Shown: positions 23,237-30,566 of the stretch, piece after piece
How the letters are laid out: the number at the start of each line of letters is the position of its first letter
Numbering within the stretch: the first letter of the stretch is position 1
Assembly: GCF_016703145.1 (NCBI RefSeq)
Contig: NZ_JADJCO010000005.1
Location: 1 to 64,000 of the forward strand
Reading direction: 5' to 3'
DNA: 64,000 nt
From: Ottowia sp.
GTDB lineage: Bacteria > Pseudomonadota > Gammaproteobacteria > Burkholderiales > Burkholderiaceae_C
Made by a program: the position numbers and the translations under genes
The notes under the pieces: generated by a model
Database searches by the model: none
Told to the model about the DNA's origin: nothing
The model's input: only the letters and a program-made list of their open reading frames with translations

Positions 23237-24496
23237 GTGATCCGCGAACCTGTGACTCTCCCCCAGCGCCCCCGCATCTCCATGCGGTCGTCGGCGCGTT
23301 TCTTCCACTTGGTGGACGTCATCGCTCGGGCCAGTGAGCCTACCGCCACCCAGTTGATGGCCCTGGAGCGCTCCTACAACAGCACCGGCGAGTTCCTCTC
23401 GGCATGCCCGGAGCTCCAGGGCGATCTCATCCAGATCCACGCCCACGGTTCCCGGCAGTTGGGCACCATCGTGCGGCCCCGTGATGGCTCGCGGGAGGGC
23501 TTCGACATCGATCTGATCGCGCGCCTGGCGTCCGGGGCGCGTCACAAATACGACGGCGAGCACGGACCAGCCCTGCTGCTCGACCGCCTGCATCGCGTTT
23601 TGTCCCGCTACGCCGATGCGCATGGCCTCCGGCTGCGCCGCTGGGAGCGCTGTGCAACGCTGGAGTACGCCGAAGGGATGTGCGCTGACATCGCGCCGGT
23701 CATTGACTCCCCGTTGTTGGCCGCGCCTTTCGGCGACACGCACGGCCTCATCCCTGACCGCGAGCTACGGCTTTTTGACTCGACGAACCCGCGCGGGTAC
23801 GCGAAGCATTTCGATCTCGCCGCCGCGATCTCGCCGAATTTCACCGGCGCGGTGCGCTTTGCGGAGGCGATGGATTCGGTGACGCGCGCGGAAGTGACGC
23901 CGCTGCCTGATGCGCAGGAGGTGTTCGACCGGCTGCTGTGCCGGCTGGTGCAACTGTTGAAGCTGCATCGCAATGTGGCCTTCGGCGTTGCGCGCGGAAG
24001 CCAGGACATGGCACCTTCTTCTGTCTTCCTGACGACGCTGGCCGCGATGGCCTACGCGGTAGAGGCGCCGCAGCCGCACGAGAGTCCCTTGGAGTTGCTG
24101 CTCGATATCGTGGAACGGATGCCGCTGCACTTCGAGCGGATTTCCCGGTCCGACGGTTCCGAAGAATGGGTCTTGCCCAACCCATCCGCCCCCCGGGACA
24201 ACCTGGCCGGCGGCATGAATTCTCCGGCTCGACAGGAGGCGTTTTTCTCGTGGCACCACCGCCTGATCGGTGATCTGAAGCGCATCCTGCACGCCATCGA
24301 AAACCATGAGGGGATGGATGTCCTGATCAAGGCGCTGGAGGGCGCATTCGGACCTCACTGCGCGGGCGCCATCCAGCAGGACCAGACCCAGCGGCGCCAG
24401 ACCAGCCGCGTCGCGGGCCGGGTGACGCTGATCTCGTCGGCGGCAGCCGCGCCGGTCAGTGTCGCAGCGCGACCCCATACGTATTTCGGCCGCTGA
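23237..24496 (+). CDS. CBASS cyclase (CD-NTase), partner of an E2-like protein
   Basis: 419 residues from a GTG start with an AAGGAG site six bases upstream. The polymerase-beta-type nucleotidyltransferase signature is complete: GS at 71-72, DID with Asp90 and Asp92, and the third acidic residue Asp151 in CADIAPVID. It should make a cyclic oligonucleotide signal upon phage infection. The C-terminus is flexible and ends PHTYFGR; in type II CBASS the cyclase C-terminus is the site joined to targets by the E2 protein. Its stop overlaps the start of the E2 gene by one base. Confidence 0.85.
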   Translation: MIREPVTLPQRPRISMRSSARFFHLVDVIARASEPTATQLMALERSYNSTGEFLSACPELQGDLIQIHAHGSRQLGTIVRPRDGSREGFDIDLIARLASGARHKYDGEHGPALLLDRLHRVLSRYADAHGLRLRRWERCATLEYAEGMCADIAPVIDSPLLAAPFGDTHGLIPDRELRLFDSTNPRGYAKHFDLAAAISPNFTGAVRFAEAMDSVTRAEVTPLPDAQEVFDRLLCRLVQLLKLHRNVAFGVARGSQDMAPSSVFLTTLAAMAYAVEAPQPHESPLELLLDIVERMPLHFERISRSDGSEEWVLPNPSAPRDNLAGGMNSPARQEAFFSWHHRLIGDLKRILHAIENHEGMDVLIKALEGAFGPHCAGAIQQDQTQRRQTSRVAGRVTLISSAAAAPVSVAARPHTYFGR

Positions 24497-24951
24497 TGAC
24501 ACCTTACCCGGCCCCGCCCATACCGACCTTGGCCCAGCGAGCCATGGAGCTACGCGCTCTGCCTCTCGATGGCGCCCGGATGGTGTTTCTGTCGGGCCGA
24601 GCCTTGCGCTATCGATTCCGTCTGGTGCCGAGCGACTTCGGTCGCGTCTACGAGTGCGAACTGCGCCTGACACCCGATTCGCGCCCACCGGAAATGTTCG
24701 TGCTGAGTCCTGCCCTGACGACCCTGGCCGACGAGGCTGCGCTGCCCCACGTCTACCCCAACAACGGTCCCGGCACCAAGCTGTGTCTCTGGTGGCCGAA
24801 GCAGCGTGAGTGGCTGCCGCAGATGAAGCTGGTCGACACCTACATCGCCTGGACTTCGGAGTGGTTGTGGCACTTCGAAGACTGGTTGATCACAGGCGTG
24901 TGGGCCGGCGGCGGCGAGCATCCGCAGCAACGCAGGAAGCGTTGGGCTTGA
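24496..24951 (+). CDS. Stand-alone prokaryotic E2-like conjugating protein (type II-short CBASS)
   Basis: 151 residues. The conserved E2 features are HVYP at 85-88, Cys97 in KLCLW as the presumed catalytic cysteine, and a C-terminal block WLWHFEDWLITGVWAGGGEHP (written in parts: WLWHFEDWLITG, then VWAGGGEHP) at about 123-143. No E1 or JAB gene is present, which matches type II-short CBASS, where an E2 alone primes the cyclase. It is translationally coupled to the cyclase upstream. Confidence 0.85.
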   Translation: MTPYPAPPIPTLAQRAMELRALPLDGARMVFLSGRALRYRFRLVPSDFGRVYECELRLTPDSRPPEMFVLSPALTTLADEAALPHVYPNNGPGTKLCLWWPKQREWLPQMKLVDTYIAWTSEWLWHFEDWLITGVWAGGGEHPQQRRKRWA

Positions 24952-25008
24952 GACAGCGACGACCGAGATCGCAAAACGGCAGCAATGACGCAAGGAGCAG
25001 AGAACAGC

Positions 25009-25917
25009 ATGAATGAAATCGATAAGAAGCAGGTGGAGACGCGCATGCTCAACTTGCTGCGTGCCAGGACGCTGATCTACCGGCGGGCCAAGAATGTCCA
25101 GGCGGTGGGCCTGATCATCTCGCTCGTGTTCCCGATCGTCGGCCTGATCGTGTCAGCGCTGCTCCTCCCGTCGAAGCCGTTCATTGCGTTCGCCGCCCTG
25201 ATGTTCAGTTTCCTGGAGGTTCTGCTTCTCGATCGCTGGCACCGTGCGCAGCTCAAGAACGCAGCGAAGCTGCAGGAGGATTTCGACTGCACGGTGTTGC
25301 AGATGGACTGGAACACCTTCCTCGTCGGCAATCGCATTGACCCTGAAGATGTCTTTGCCGACGCATGCAAGAAGCTCAGTGACGAGGACGAGCAACGGCT
25401 GATCAACTGGTATCCGCTCGCCGTCAAGGAACTGCCGCTCCATTTGGCAAGGCTGGTGTGCCAGCGCACCAATCTCTGGTACGACAGCGCTTTGCGCAAG
25501 CGCTACAGACGCGTTCTGTTGACAGGCTGCGTGGTGCTGATCGCGGGGGCTGGGGTCGTATCACTCGCCATCGATCACACCATGACGACCTTCGTCCTCT
25601 CCACGCTGGCTCCGATGACGCCGGTGATCATCTGGGCGCTCAGGGAATGCAACCGGCAGGCCGCGACCATTGAGTTGCTGGACCGTCTAAACGATGAGGT
25701 CAAGAAGCTCCTTGATCGCGCACGCAGCGGCGCAACGGAACAGGAGATCAGCATGCGTTCGCGCGAGCTGCAAGACGCCATCTTCAACCACCGCGCCTCC
25801 AGCCCATTGATCTTCGATTGGGTCTACAACCTCTTGCGCAGGCGTATGGAAGAGCAAATGAACGCTGGTGCCGACCAGTTGGTGAGTGAGCTGCGCACGG
25901 CTGGCAACGTGCGCTGA
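25009..25917 (+). CDS. S-4TM family pore-type CBASS effector
   Basis: 302 residues from the ATG at 25009, which has an AGGAG site about ten bases upstream; an in-frame ATG at 24985 lacks one. Membrane segments lie at about 31-53, 57-74, 169-188 and 191-211, two hairpins separated by a cytosolic domain, with a charged helical C-terminus. This is the S-4TM architecture predicted to form pores in the inner membrane when a cyclic nucleotide binds, causing abortive infection. It lies between two cyclase genes, so which signal opens it is unclear. Confidence 0.8.
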   Translation: MNEIDKKQVETRMLNLLRARTLIYRRAKNVQAVGLIISLVFPIVGLIVSALLLPSKPFIAFAALMFSFLEVLLLDRWHRAQLKNAAKLQEDFDCTVLQMDWNTFLVGNRIDPEDVFADACKKLSDEDEQRLINWYPLAVKELPLHLARLVCQRTNLWYDSALRKRYRRVLLTGCVVLIAGAGVVSLAIDHTMTTFVLSTLAPMTPVIIWALRECNRQAATIELLDRLNDEVKKLLDRARSGATEQEISMRSRELQDAIFNHRASSPLIFDWVYNLLRRRMEEQMNAGADQLVSELRTAGNVR

Positions 25918-25931
25918 AGGCGGGTAGACGA

Positions 25932-27374
25932 ATGAAACTGGTCCAAGACTTCAACGCCTTCCTGAACGACACCGTCAACCTCAACAGCACGCGCTTCGAT
26001 CAGCTCGAAAGCAGCATCGAAGCCATCAAGACGGCGGTGCGAGGGTTGGACTGGAAGCCGTCCATCGTTGGCTTCGCCGCGCAAGGGTCCTGGGCCCACA
26101 AGACCATCATCAGACCGCTGCCTGGTGATCCGTTCGATGCGGATCTGCTGGTCTACGTGAAGCCGGTCGCGGGCTGGGAAGCGAAGGACTACATCAACGA
26201 TCTGTATGCGGAGATGGGCAGGCTCGGTCTGTACAAGGACAAGATCAGGCGCTACTCGCATTGCATCACCGTCGAATACGCCGGCGAGCGCAAGATCGAC
26301 GTGGCGCCTTGCGTGAAGGAGCGCCTTCACACGGGTGTCTGGGAGGTGTGCAATCGCGACACCAATCTCTTCGAAAAATCGAACCCGCTCGACTACACGG
26401 ACTGGTTGATCGAGCGCAACAGCATCTGCGGGAACAACAACTTCCGCAAAGCCACGCGGTTGCTGAAGTACCTCAGGGATATCAAGACCAACTTCACTTG
26501 TCCCTCGTTCCTGCTGACGACGCTGCTCGGCAAGCATGTGTACGCCTCCGACAGGGGGGACGCGGGGTTCGAGGATGTTCCCACGACGCTCAAGACGTTG
26601 ATTGATCGGCTCGATGATTGGCTGCAGGCCAATCCACCCAAGCCCACGGTGCGCAATCCCGTGCTGTTCGAGGAAATCCAAAGCACTGCCTGGGACGACG
26701 CCAAGTACTTGAACTTCCGCTCGAAGATCAATCTGTACCGCGGCTGGATCGACGACGCCTACGATGACCCAGACAAAGAGGAAAGCATCGGAAAATGGCA
26801 GCGTGTCTTCGGCGAGGACTTTGCTGTTCGGGAGGCTGCCGAGAAGGCTGGCAAGGTCAGTGAAGCGGCGCTGTCCGTCGTCCGAGGTAGCCCGGTGTCG
26901 GCGGGTGTGGCCGATCTAGTGGCGTTGGTGAAGAAAATCGGCCTTGCGGCTCTGCCCAGCGGCTTCGATCGCTTGCCGCACATGCGCCGCCCTCAATGGC
27001 GGATGGCGACCGGCACACGGTTGACGGTGAATGTTGGTGCGCGACTGTGGACATCCCGCTATGGACAGAACGTCTGCTCGCTTGCCTCGCTCGCGCCCAC
27101 GCAGTCCGGACACTGGATCCGCTTCAACGCCAGCAACAATCTGGGACTTCCTTTCCCGGAGACCTATATGGTGGAATGGCGCGTTACGAACACGGATGAA
27201 GTCGCCCGGCGTGCTAACGCGCTGCGCGGCGATTACTACCGCTCGGATGAGCCATGGGTCCGGTGGGAGCAGTTGTCGTACCGAGGTGTCCATATGGTCG
27301 AGGCCTTCCTGATCCGCAAAAGCGACGACACGCTTTTGGGGAAGAGTGATCCGTTCTACGTGGTTATCGAGTGA
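25932..27374 (+). CDS. Second CD-NTase, SMODS plus AGS-C sensor domain
   Basis: 480 residues. The nucleotidyltransferase domain has GS at 52-53, Asp69 and Asp71 in FDADLL, and Asp123 in KIDVAPCV. The C-terminal 120 residues (about 355-480) match the AGS-C domain: WIRFNASNNLG, MVEWRVTNTDEVARRANALR, then VHMVEAFLIR. AGS-C is thought to sense nucleotides and regulate the cyclase. It starts 14 bp after the S-4TM gene, a pairing known from CBASS loci. The base composition looks less GC-rich than the ICE backbone. Confidence 0.83.
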   Translation: MKLVQDFNAFLNDTVNLNSTRFDQLESSIEAIKTAVRGLDWKPSIVGFAAQGSWAHKTIIRPLPGDPFDADLLVYVKPVAGWEAKDYINDLYAEMGRLGLYKDKIRRYSHCITVEYAGERKIDVAPCVKERLHTGVWEVCNRDTNLFEKSNPLDYTDWLIERNSICGNNNFRKATRLLKYLRDIKTNFTCPSFLLTTLLGKHVYASDRGDAGFEDVPTTLKTLIDRLDDWLQANPPKPTVRNPVLFEEIQSTAWDDAKYLNFRSKINLYRGWIDDAYDDPDKEESIGKWQRVFGEDFAVREAAEKAGKVSEAALSVVRGSPVSAGVADLVALVKKIGLAALPSGFDRLPHMRRPQWRMATGTRLTVNVGARLWTSRYGQNVCSLASLAPTQSGHWIRFNASNNLGLPFPETYMVEWRVTNTDEVARRANALRGDYYRSDEPWVRWEQLSYRGVHMVEAFLIRKSDDTLLGKSDPFYVVIE

Positions 27375-27825
27375 GGGTGGGGGAACGCAGCCGATTTCGG
27401 GAGGCCTCGTCTCATCGCAGGAAAGAGCGCTTGATCACCCGCCCGCCAGCGCCTTTCATGCCACCACGAGTTCCGTCTCGTCGAGAACACCTCGCTACAG
27501 GGTAGGCGCTTGCCGGCGTACTCTGCGTTCGAGAACATGAAGTGGCTTGAGATCGCGTGCTCGGTTACAAACCCGTGGCGGACAGTGGCCATTGCCCTGG
27601 GTAATAGGAATGGCTGAGTTGGTGAAAGCAGAGGGCGGAGGTGCACGGGCGAGCGTGAATCCCGGCGTAGGACGCACGGCGACGGGCGACGTCATGAATG
27701 CTTGTCGGCATCGAGGGCGAGCTGTTGATCGCCAAGGCGGAAAAATGAGGCTATACTTGAGTCCTTCGCCGATGACCGCGGCGGAGAATGTAGTTGGGAA
27801 ACAATGACTTAGCGCCCTAGTGCCT
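27375..27825. other. Gene-free ICE right end
   Basis: About 450 bp between the last CBASS gene and the attachment site. The short frames on both strands have no protein-like composition. A segment near 27605-27672 has slight resemblance to a tRNA but no foldable cloverleaf. I see no integrase or recombination gene. Confidence 0.6.
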
Positions 27826-27843
27826 GTCCCGTTTCCCGCTCCA
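27826..27843 (+). other. ICE right attachment site (tRNA-Gly 3' end)
   Basis: GTCCCGTTTCCCGCTCCA equals the T-arm/acceptor end with CCA of bacterial tRNA-Gly(GCC), differing by one base from the 18-bp GTCTCGTTTCCCGCTCCA repeat I know for ICEclc. No complete tRNA-Gly precedes it, so this is the copied end; the intact gene should lie at the left end of the element. tRNA-Cys and tRNA-Leu follow, matching the conserved Gly-Cys-Leu cluster. Confidence 0.88.
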
Positions 27844-27884
27844 CACACCCGGCAGCCGGTTCACCATCGCCGGTTGCACAGCAG

Positions 27885-27914
27885 AAAAAGGGAAGCATCC
27901 GCTTCCCTTTTTTT
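27885..27914 (+). terminator. Terminator-like hairpin between attR and tRNA-Cys
   Basis: AAGGGAAGC and GCTTCCCTT pair around ATCC and run into seven T. It lies just downstream of the tRNA-Gly 3' end and 16 bp before tRNA-Cys, so before ICE insertion it would have ended or attenuated the tRNA-Gly transcript. Confidence 0.8.
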
Positions 27915-27929
27915 CAGCTTCGGTGCCAG

Positions 27930-28003
27930 GGCGCGATAGCAAAGCGGTTATGCAACGGATTGCAAATCCGTCCAGTCCGGTTCGACTCCGGATCGCGCCT
28001 CCA
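27930..28003 (+). tRNA. tRNA-Cys (GCA)
   Basis: 74 nt with encoded CCA. The acceptor stem is GGCGCGA/TCGCGCC, the anticodon GCA lies at 27962-27964 in the loop of the GGATT/AATCC region, and the T-arm is GTCCGGTTCGACTCCGGAT. It is complete and intact, the first chromosomal gene beyond the ICE. Confidence 0.95.
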
Positions 28004-28087
28004 TCTCTTTCCCCTCTTGAGTTGTCTGCCTCTTTCCACCTTCTGCCGCCGCAATGGGCGCATGACCCTGCGACAATGCACGGCTTG

Positions 28088-28180
28088 GCCCCGGTGGTGA
28101 AACTGGTAGACACAGCGGACTTAAAATCCGCCGCTTCCTGAACAAGGAGCGTGCCGGTTCGATCCCGGCCCGGGGCACCA
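28088..28180 (+). tRNA. tRNA-Leu (TAA)
   Basis: 93 nt with encoded CCA. The acceptor stem is GCCCCGG/CCGGGGC, anticodon TAA is at 28122-28124, there is a long variable arm (CGCTTCCTGAACAAGGAGCG) as expected for a class II tRNA, and the T-arm is GCCGGTTCGATCCCGGC. Confidence 0.95.
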
Positions 28181-28203
28181 TCCGCGAAGAACAGGACAAC
28201 GCC

Positions 28204-28830
28204 ATGAATCACGACGACGCACCCTTCGAGATTCACGTGCACGGCGACGTGAAATTGCGCCCCGATGTGGGTTTCGATGCCTTGCAGGAGGCCCTCAGAC
28301 CCCTGTGGAAGTACGCGGGCGCGCGCTCGCTGGCCGACGGCGCGGCCAGCGCCTACGAGGACGAGCCCGGCATCCGCTTCGACCCGCACCAGCACCTGCT
28401 GCAGATCTGCTGGACGCTGTACGGCGACGATGACTTTCGGCACCAGCTCGACGATATGTGCATGAACCTCAACGAGGTCAGCGATGCCGGCGCGGCCATC
28501 GAGGTGACCTTCTATGACGCGCAATACGACGAGGAGGACGAGGACGAGGGCCGCGAGTCGCGCGACGACTTCCTGCTGCTGTTTGTCGGCCCGACCCCCG
28601 AGGCCCTCATGCAGGCGCAGCGCGATCTGCTGGTGGAAGACGTGGTGAACCTGATGGAGCGCCACTTCGACGGGGCCGAACTCGGCGGCGTCGTGGCGGA
28701 GATCGACAAGCTCTTCTCGGCGCGCTTCGACGCGCTGGTGAGTTCGCTGGAGATCGGCAAGCCCCCGCGCGGCGCAGGAGGCGGTTCGCCCGGCCACGGC
28801 GGCGGTCGCCGCCCGCGGCATCTGCATTGA
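28204..28830 (+). CDS. Conserved acidic protein of unknown function, 208 aa
   Basis: Begins MNHDDAPFEIHVHGDVKLRP. Residues 1-190 look like a folded alpha/beta protein with an acidic stretch (YDEEDEDEGRESRDD, about 107-121). The last 25 residues are Gly/His/Arg-rich (GGGSPGHGGGRRPRHLH) and might bind metal or nucleic acid, which is speculation. I know similar proteins only as hypothetical ones of Comamonadaceae. It starts 23 bp after tRNA-Leu. Confidence 0.75.
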   Translation: MNHDDAPFEIHVHGDVKLRPDVGFDALQEALRPLWKYAGARSLADGAASAYEDEPGIRFDPHQHLLQICWTLYGDDDFRHQLDDMCMNLNEVSDAGAAIEVTFYDAQYDEEDEDEGRESRDDFLLLFVGPTPEALMQAQRDLLVEDVVNLMERHFDGAELGGVVAEIDKLFSARFDALVSSLEIGKPPRGAGGGSPGHGGGRRPRHLH

Positions 28831-28838
28831 GCGGCCCG

Positions 28839-28860
28839 AAAAAACCGCCCGAAGGCGGTT
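28839..28860 (-). terminator. Terminator between convergent genes (fumA side)
   Basis: AACCGCC and GGCGGTT pair around a four-base loop. On the minus strand a run of T follows (TTTTTTC), so it best serves the fumarase gene; it also lies nine bases after the plus-strand gene. Confidence 0.8.
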
Positions 28861-28899
28861 GTCGAGGCCTGCTGGCGATGAGGCGGCTTGTGCTGGCCG

Positions 28900-30450
28900 T
28901 CAGGCCGCAGCCACCTCGATCCCCTTGAACTCCCCCGAGGCGATCCGCTTCTGCCACTCCGCGGGCCCGGTGATGTGCGCGCTGGTGCCGCCAGCGTCCA
29001 CGGCCACGGTGACGGGCATGTCCACCACGTCGAATTCGTAGATGGCTTCCATGCCCAGATCCTCGAAGCCGACGACCCTGGCGGCCTTGATGGCCTTGCT
29101 GACGAGGTAGGCCGCGCCGCCGACGGCCATGAGGTAGGCGCTCTTGTGGTTCTTGATGCTCTCGATCGCGACCGGGCCGCGCTCGGCCTTGCCGATCATG
29201 GCGATGAGGCCGGTCTGCGCCAGCATCATGTCGGTGAACTTGTCCATGCGCGTGGCGGTGGTGGGGCCGGCGGGGCCCACGGCTTCGCCCTTGACGGGAT
29301 CGACCGGACCCACGTAGTAGATCACGCGGTTGGTGAAGTCCACCGGCAGCTTCTCGCCCTTGGCCAGCATGTCCTGGATGCGCTTGTGCGCGGCGTCGCG
29401 GCCGGTGAGCATCTTGCCGTTGAGCAGCAGGGTGTCGCCGGGCTTCCAGCTCGCCACTTCCTCTTTGGTGAGGGCGTTCAGGTCCACGCGTCGGCTCTTG
29501 TTGTAGTCGGGCTCCCAGTCGATCTTGGGCCACAGGTCGAGGCTGGGCGCCTCGAGGTACACCGGGCCGGAGCCGTCGAGCACGAAGTGCGCGTGGCGCG
29601 TGGCGGCGCAGTTGGGGATCATGGCCACGGGCTTGGACGCCGCGTGCGTGGGGAACATCTTGATCTTGATGTCCAGCACGGTGGCCAGGCCGCCCAGGCC
29701 CTGCGCGCCGATGCCCAGCGCGTTGACTTTTTCGTACAGCTCCAGGCGCAGCTCCTCCACCTGGTCGAGCTTTTCGCCGCGGCCAGCCTTGGCCTGCAGC
29801 TCATGCATGTCCAGGTCTTCCATCAGGCTTTCCTTGGCCAGCAGCACGGCTTTCTCGGCCGTGCCGCCGATGCCGATGCCCAGCATGCCGGGCGGGCACC
29901 AGCCGGCGCCCATGGTGGGCACGGTCTTCAGAACCCAGTCCACCAGGTTGTCGCTGGGGTTCATCATGATCATCTTGGACTTGTTCTCGCTGCCGCCGCC
30001 CTTGGCTGCCACCGTGACATCCACCGTGCTGCCCGGCACGATCCGCACGCTGACGACGGCGGGCGTGTTGTCCTTGGTGTTCTTGCGGGCGAACTGCGGG
30101 TCGGCGACGACCGAGGCGCGCAGCGTGTTGTCGGGGTGGTTGTAGCCGCGGCGAACGCCTTCGTTGATGGCGTCTTCCAGGCCGCCGGTGAAGCCTTCCC
30201 AGCGCACGTCCATGCCCACCTTCAGGAACACGTTGACGATGCCGGTGTCCTGGCAGATCGGGCGGTGGCCGGTGGCGCTCATCTTGCTGTTGGTCAGGAT
30301 CTGCGCCATGGCATCCTTGGCCGCCGGGCTCTGTTCGTGCTCGTAGGCGCGTGCCAAGTGGGTGATGTAGTCGGCCGGGTGGTAGTAGCTGATGTACTGC
30401 AGCGCCGCAGCGATCGACTCGATCAGGTCGTCCTGTTGGATCGTGGTCAT
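28900..30450 (-). CDS. fumA: Fumarate hydratase class I (4Fe-4S)
   Basis: 516 residues, a single-chain class I enzyme that interconverts fumarate and malate in the TCA cycle. The three cluster cysteines are visible: Cys66 (RPICQDTG), Cys185 (GAGWCPPG) and Cys281 (IPNCAATR). The C-terminal swivel domain begins near residue 360. The start at 30450 has a GGAAGAAAAC leader. It is divergent from fumC, so the cell has both an oxygen-labile and an oxygen-stable fumarase at one locus. Confidence 0.95.
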   Translation of the reverse strand: MTTIQQDDLIESIAAALQYISYYHPADYITHLARAYEHEQSPAAKDAMAQILTNSKMSATGHRPICQDTGIVNVFLKVGMDVRWEGFTGGLEDAINEGVRRGYNHPDNTLRASVVADPQFARKNTKDNTPAVVSVRIVPGSTVDVTVAAKGGGSENKSKMIMMNPSDNLVDWVLKTVPTMGAGWCPPGMLGIGIGGTAEKAVLLAKESLMEDLDMHELQAKAGRGEKLDQVEELRLELYEKVNALGIGAQGLGGLATVLDIKIKMFPTHAASKPVAMIPNCAATRHAHFVLDGSGPVYLEAPSLDLWPKIDWEPDYNKSRRVDLNALTKEEVASWKPGDTLLLNGKMLTGRDAAHKRIQDMLAKGEKLPVDFTNRVIYYVGPVDPVKGEAVGPAGPTTATRMDKFTDMMLAQTGLIAMIGKAERGPVAIESIKNHKSAYLMAVGGAAYLVSKAIKAARVVGFEDLGMEAIYEFDVVDMPVTVAVDAGGTSAHITGPAEWQKRIASGEFKGIEVAAA

Positions 30451-30566
30451 GTTTTCTTCCGTGGGTGGTGGGCCGATCTCGGATGAGATCGATTCTTGTT
30501 TAAGGCTATCCTCGGGGTTTCGCGTGCCGACGGCACGTCCCGCATTTTGACAGCGGAGCTTTCTCC

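Larger units (their letters stand above)
1..27843. mobile_element. Right-hand part of a clc/PAGI-2-type ICE
   Basis: The segment carries the ordered right-end core of tRNA-Gly ICEs: topoisomerase III, SSB, DUF3158, TIGR03761, STY4528-type protein, DUF2857, ParB, a small Shi/HicA-like protein, ParA and AlpA. It ends at an 18-bp copy of a tRNA-Gly 3' end (27826-27843). All backbone genes are on the minus strand; only the CBASS cargo at the far end is on the plus strand. The integrase, type IV secretion genes and left attachment site would lie left of the window. The right limit is seen directly; family membership rests on gene content and order that I know for ICEclc and PAGI-2 relatives. Confidence 0.9.

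Noticed and set aside
24985..25008. Earlier ATG for the S-4TM protein
   Set aside because: It lacks a ribosome binding site, while the ATG at 25009 has AGGAG at proper spacing and begins a typical N-terminus.
27605..27672. A tRNA-like relic (GGAATGGCTGAGTTGGTG resembles a tRNA-Gly 5' half)
   Set aside because: No anticodon arm or T-arm can be folded, and the spacing does not match; similarity is probably chance.
27547..27807. An 86-codon plus-strand frame at the ICE right end
   Set aside because: No ribosome binding site, no recognisable family and unusual composition; it lies in the gene-free end of the element.
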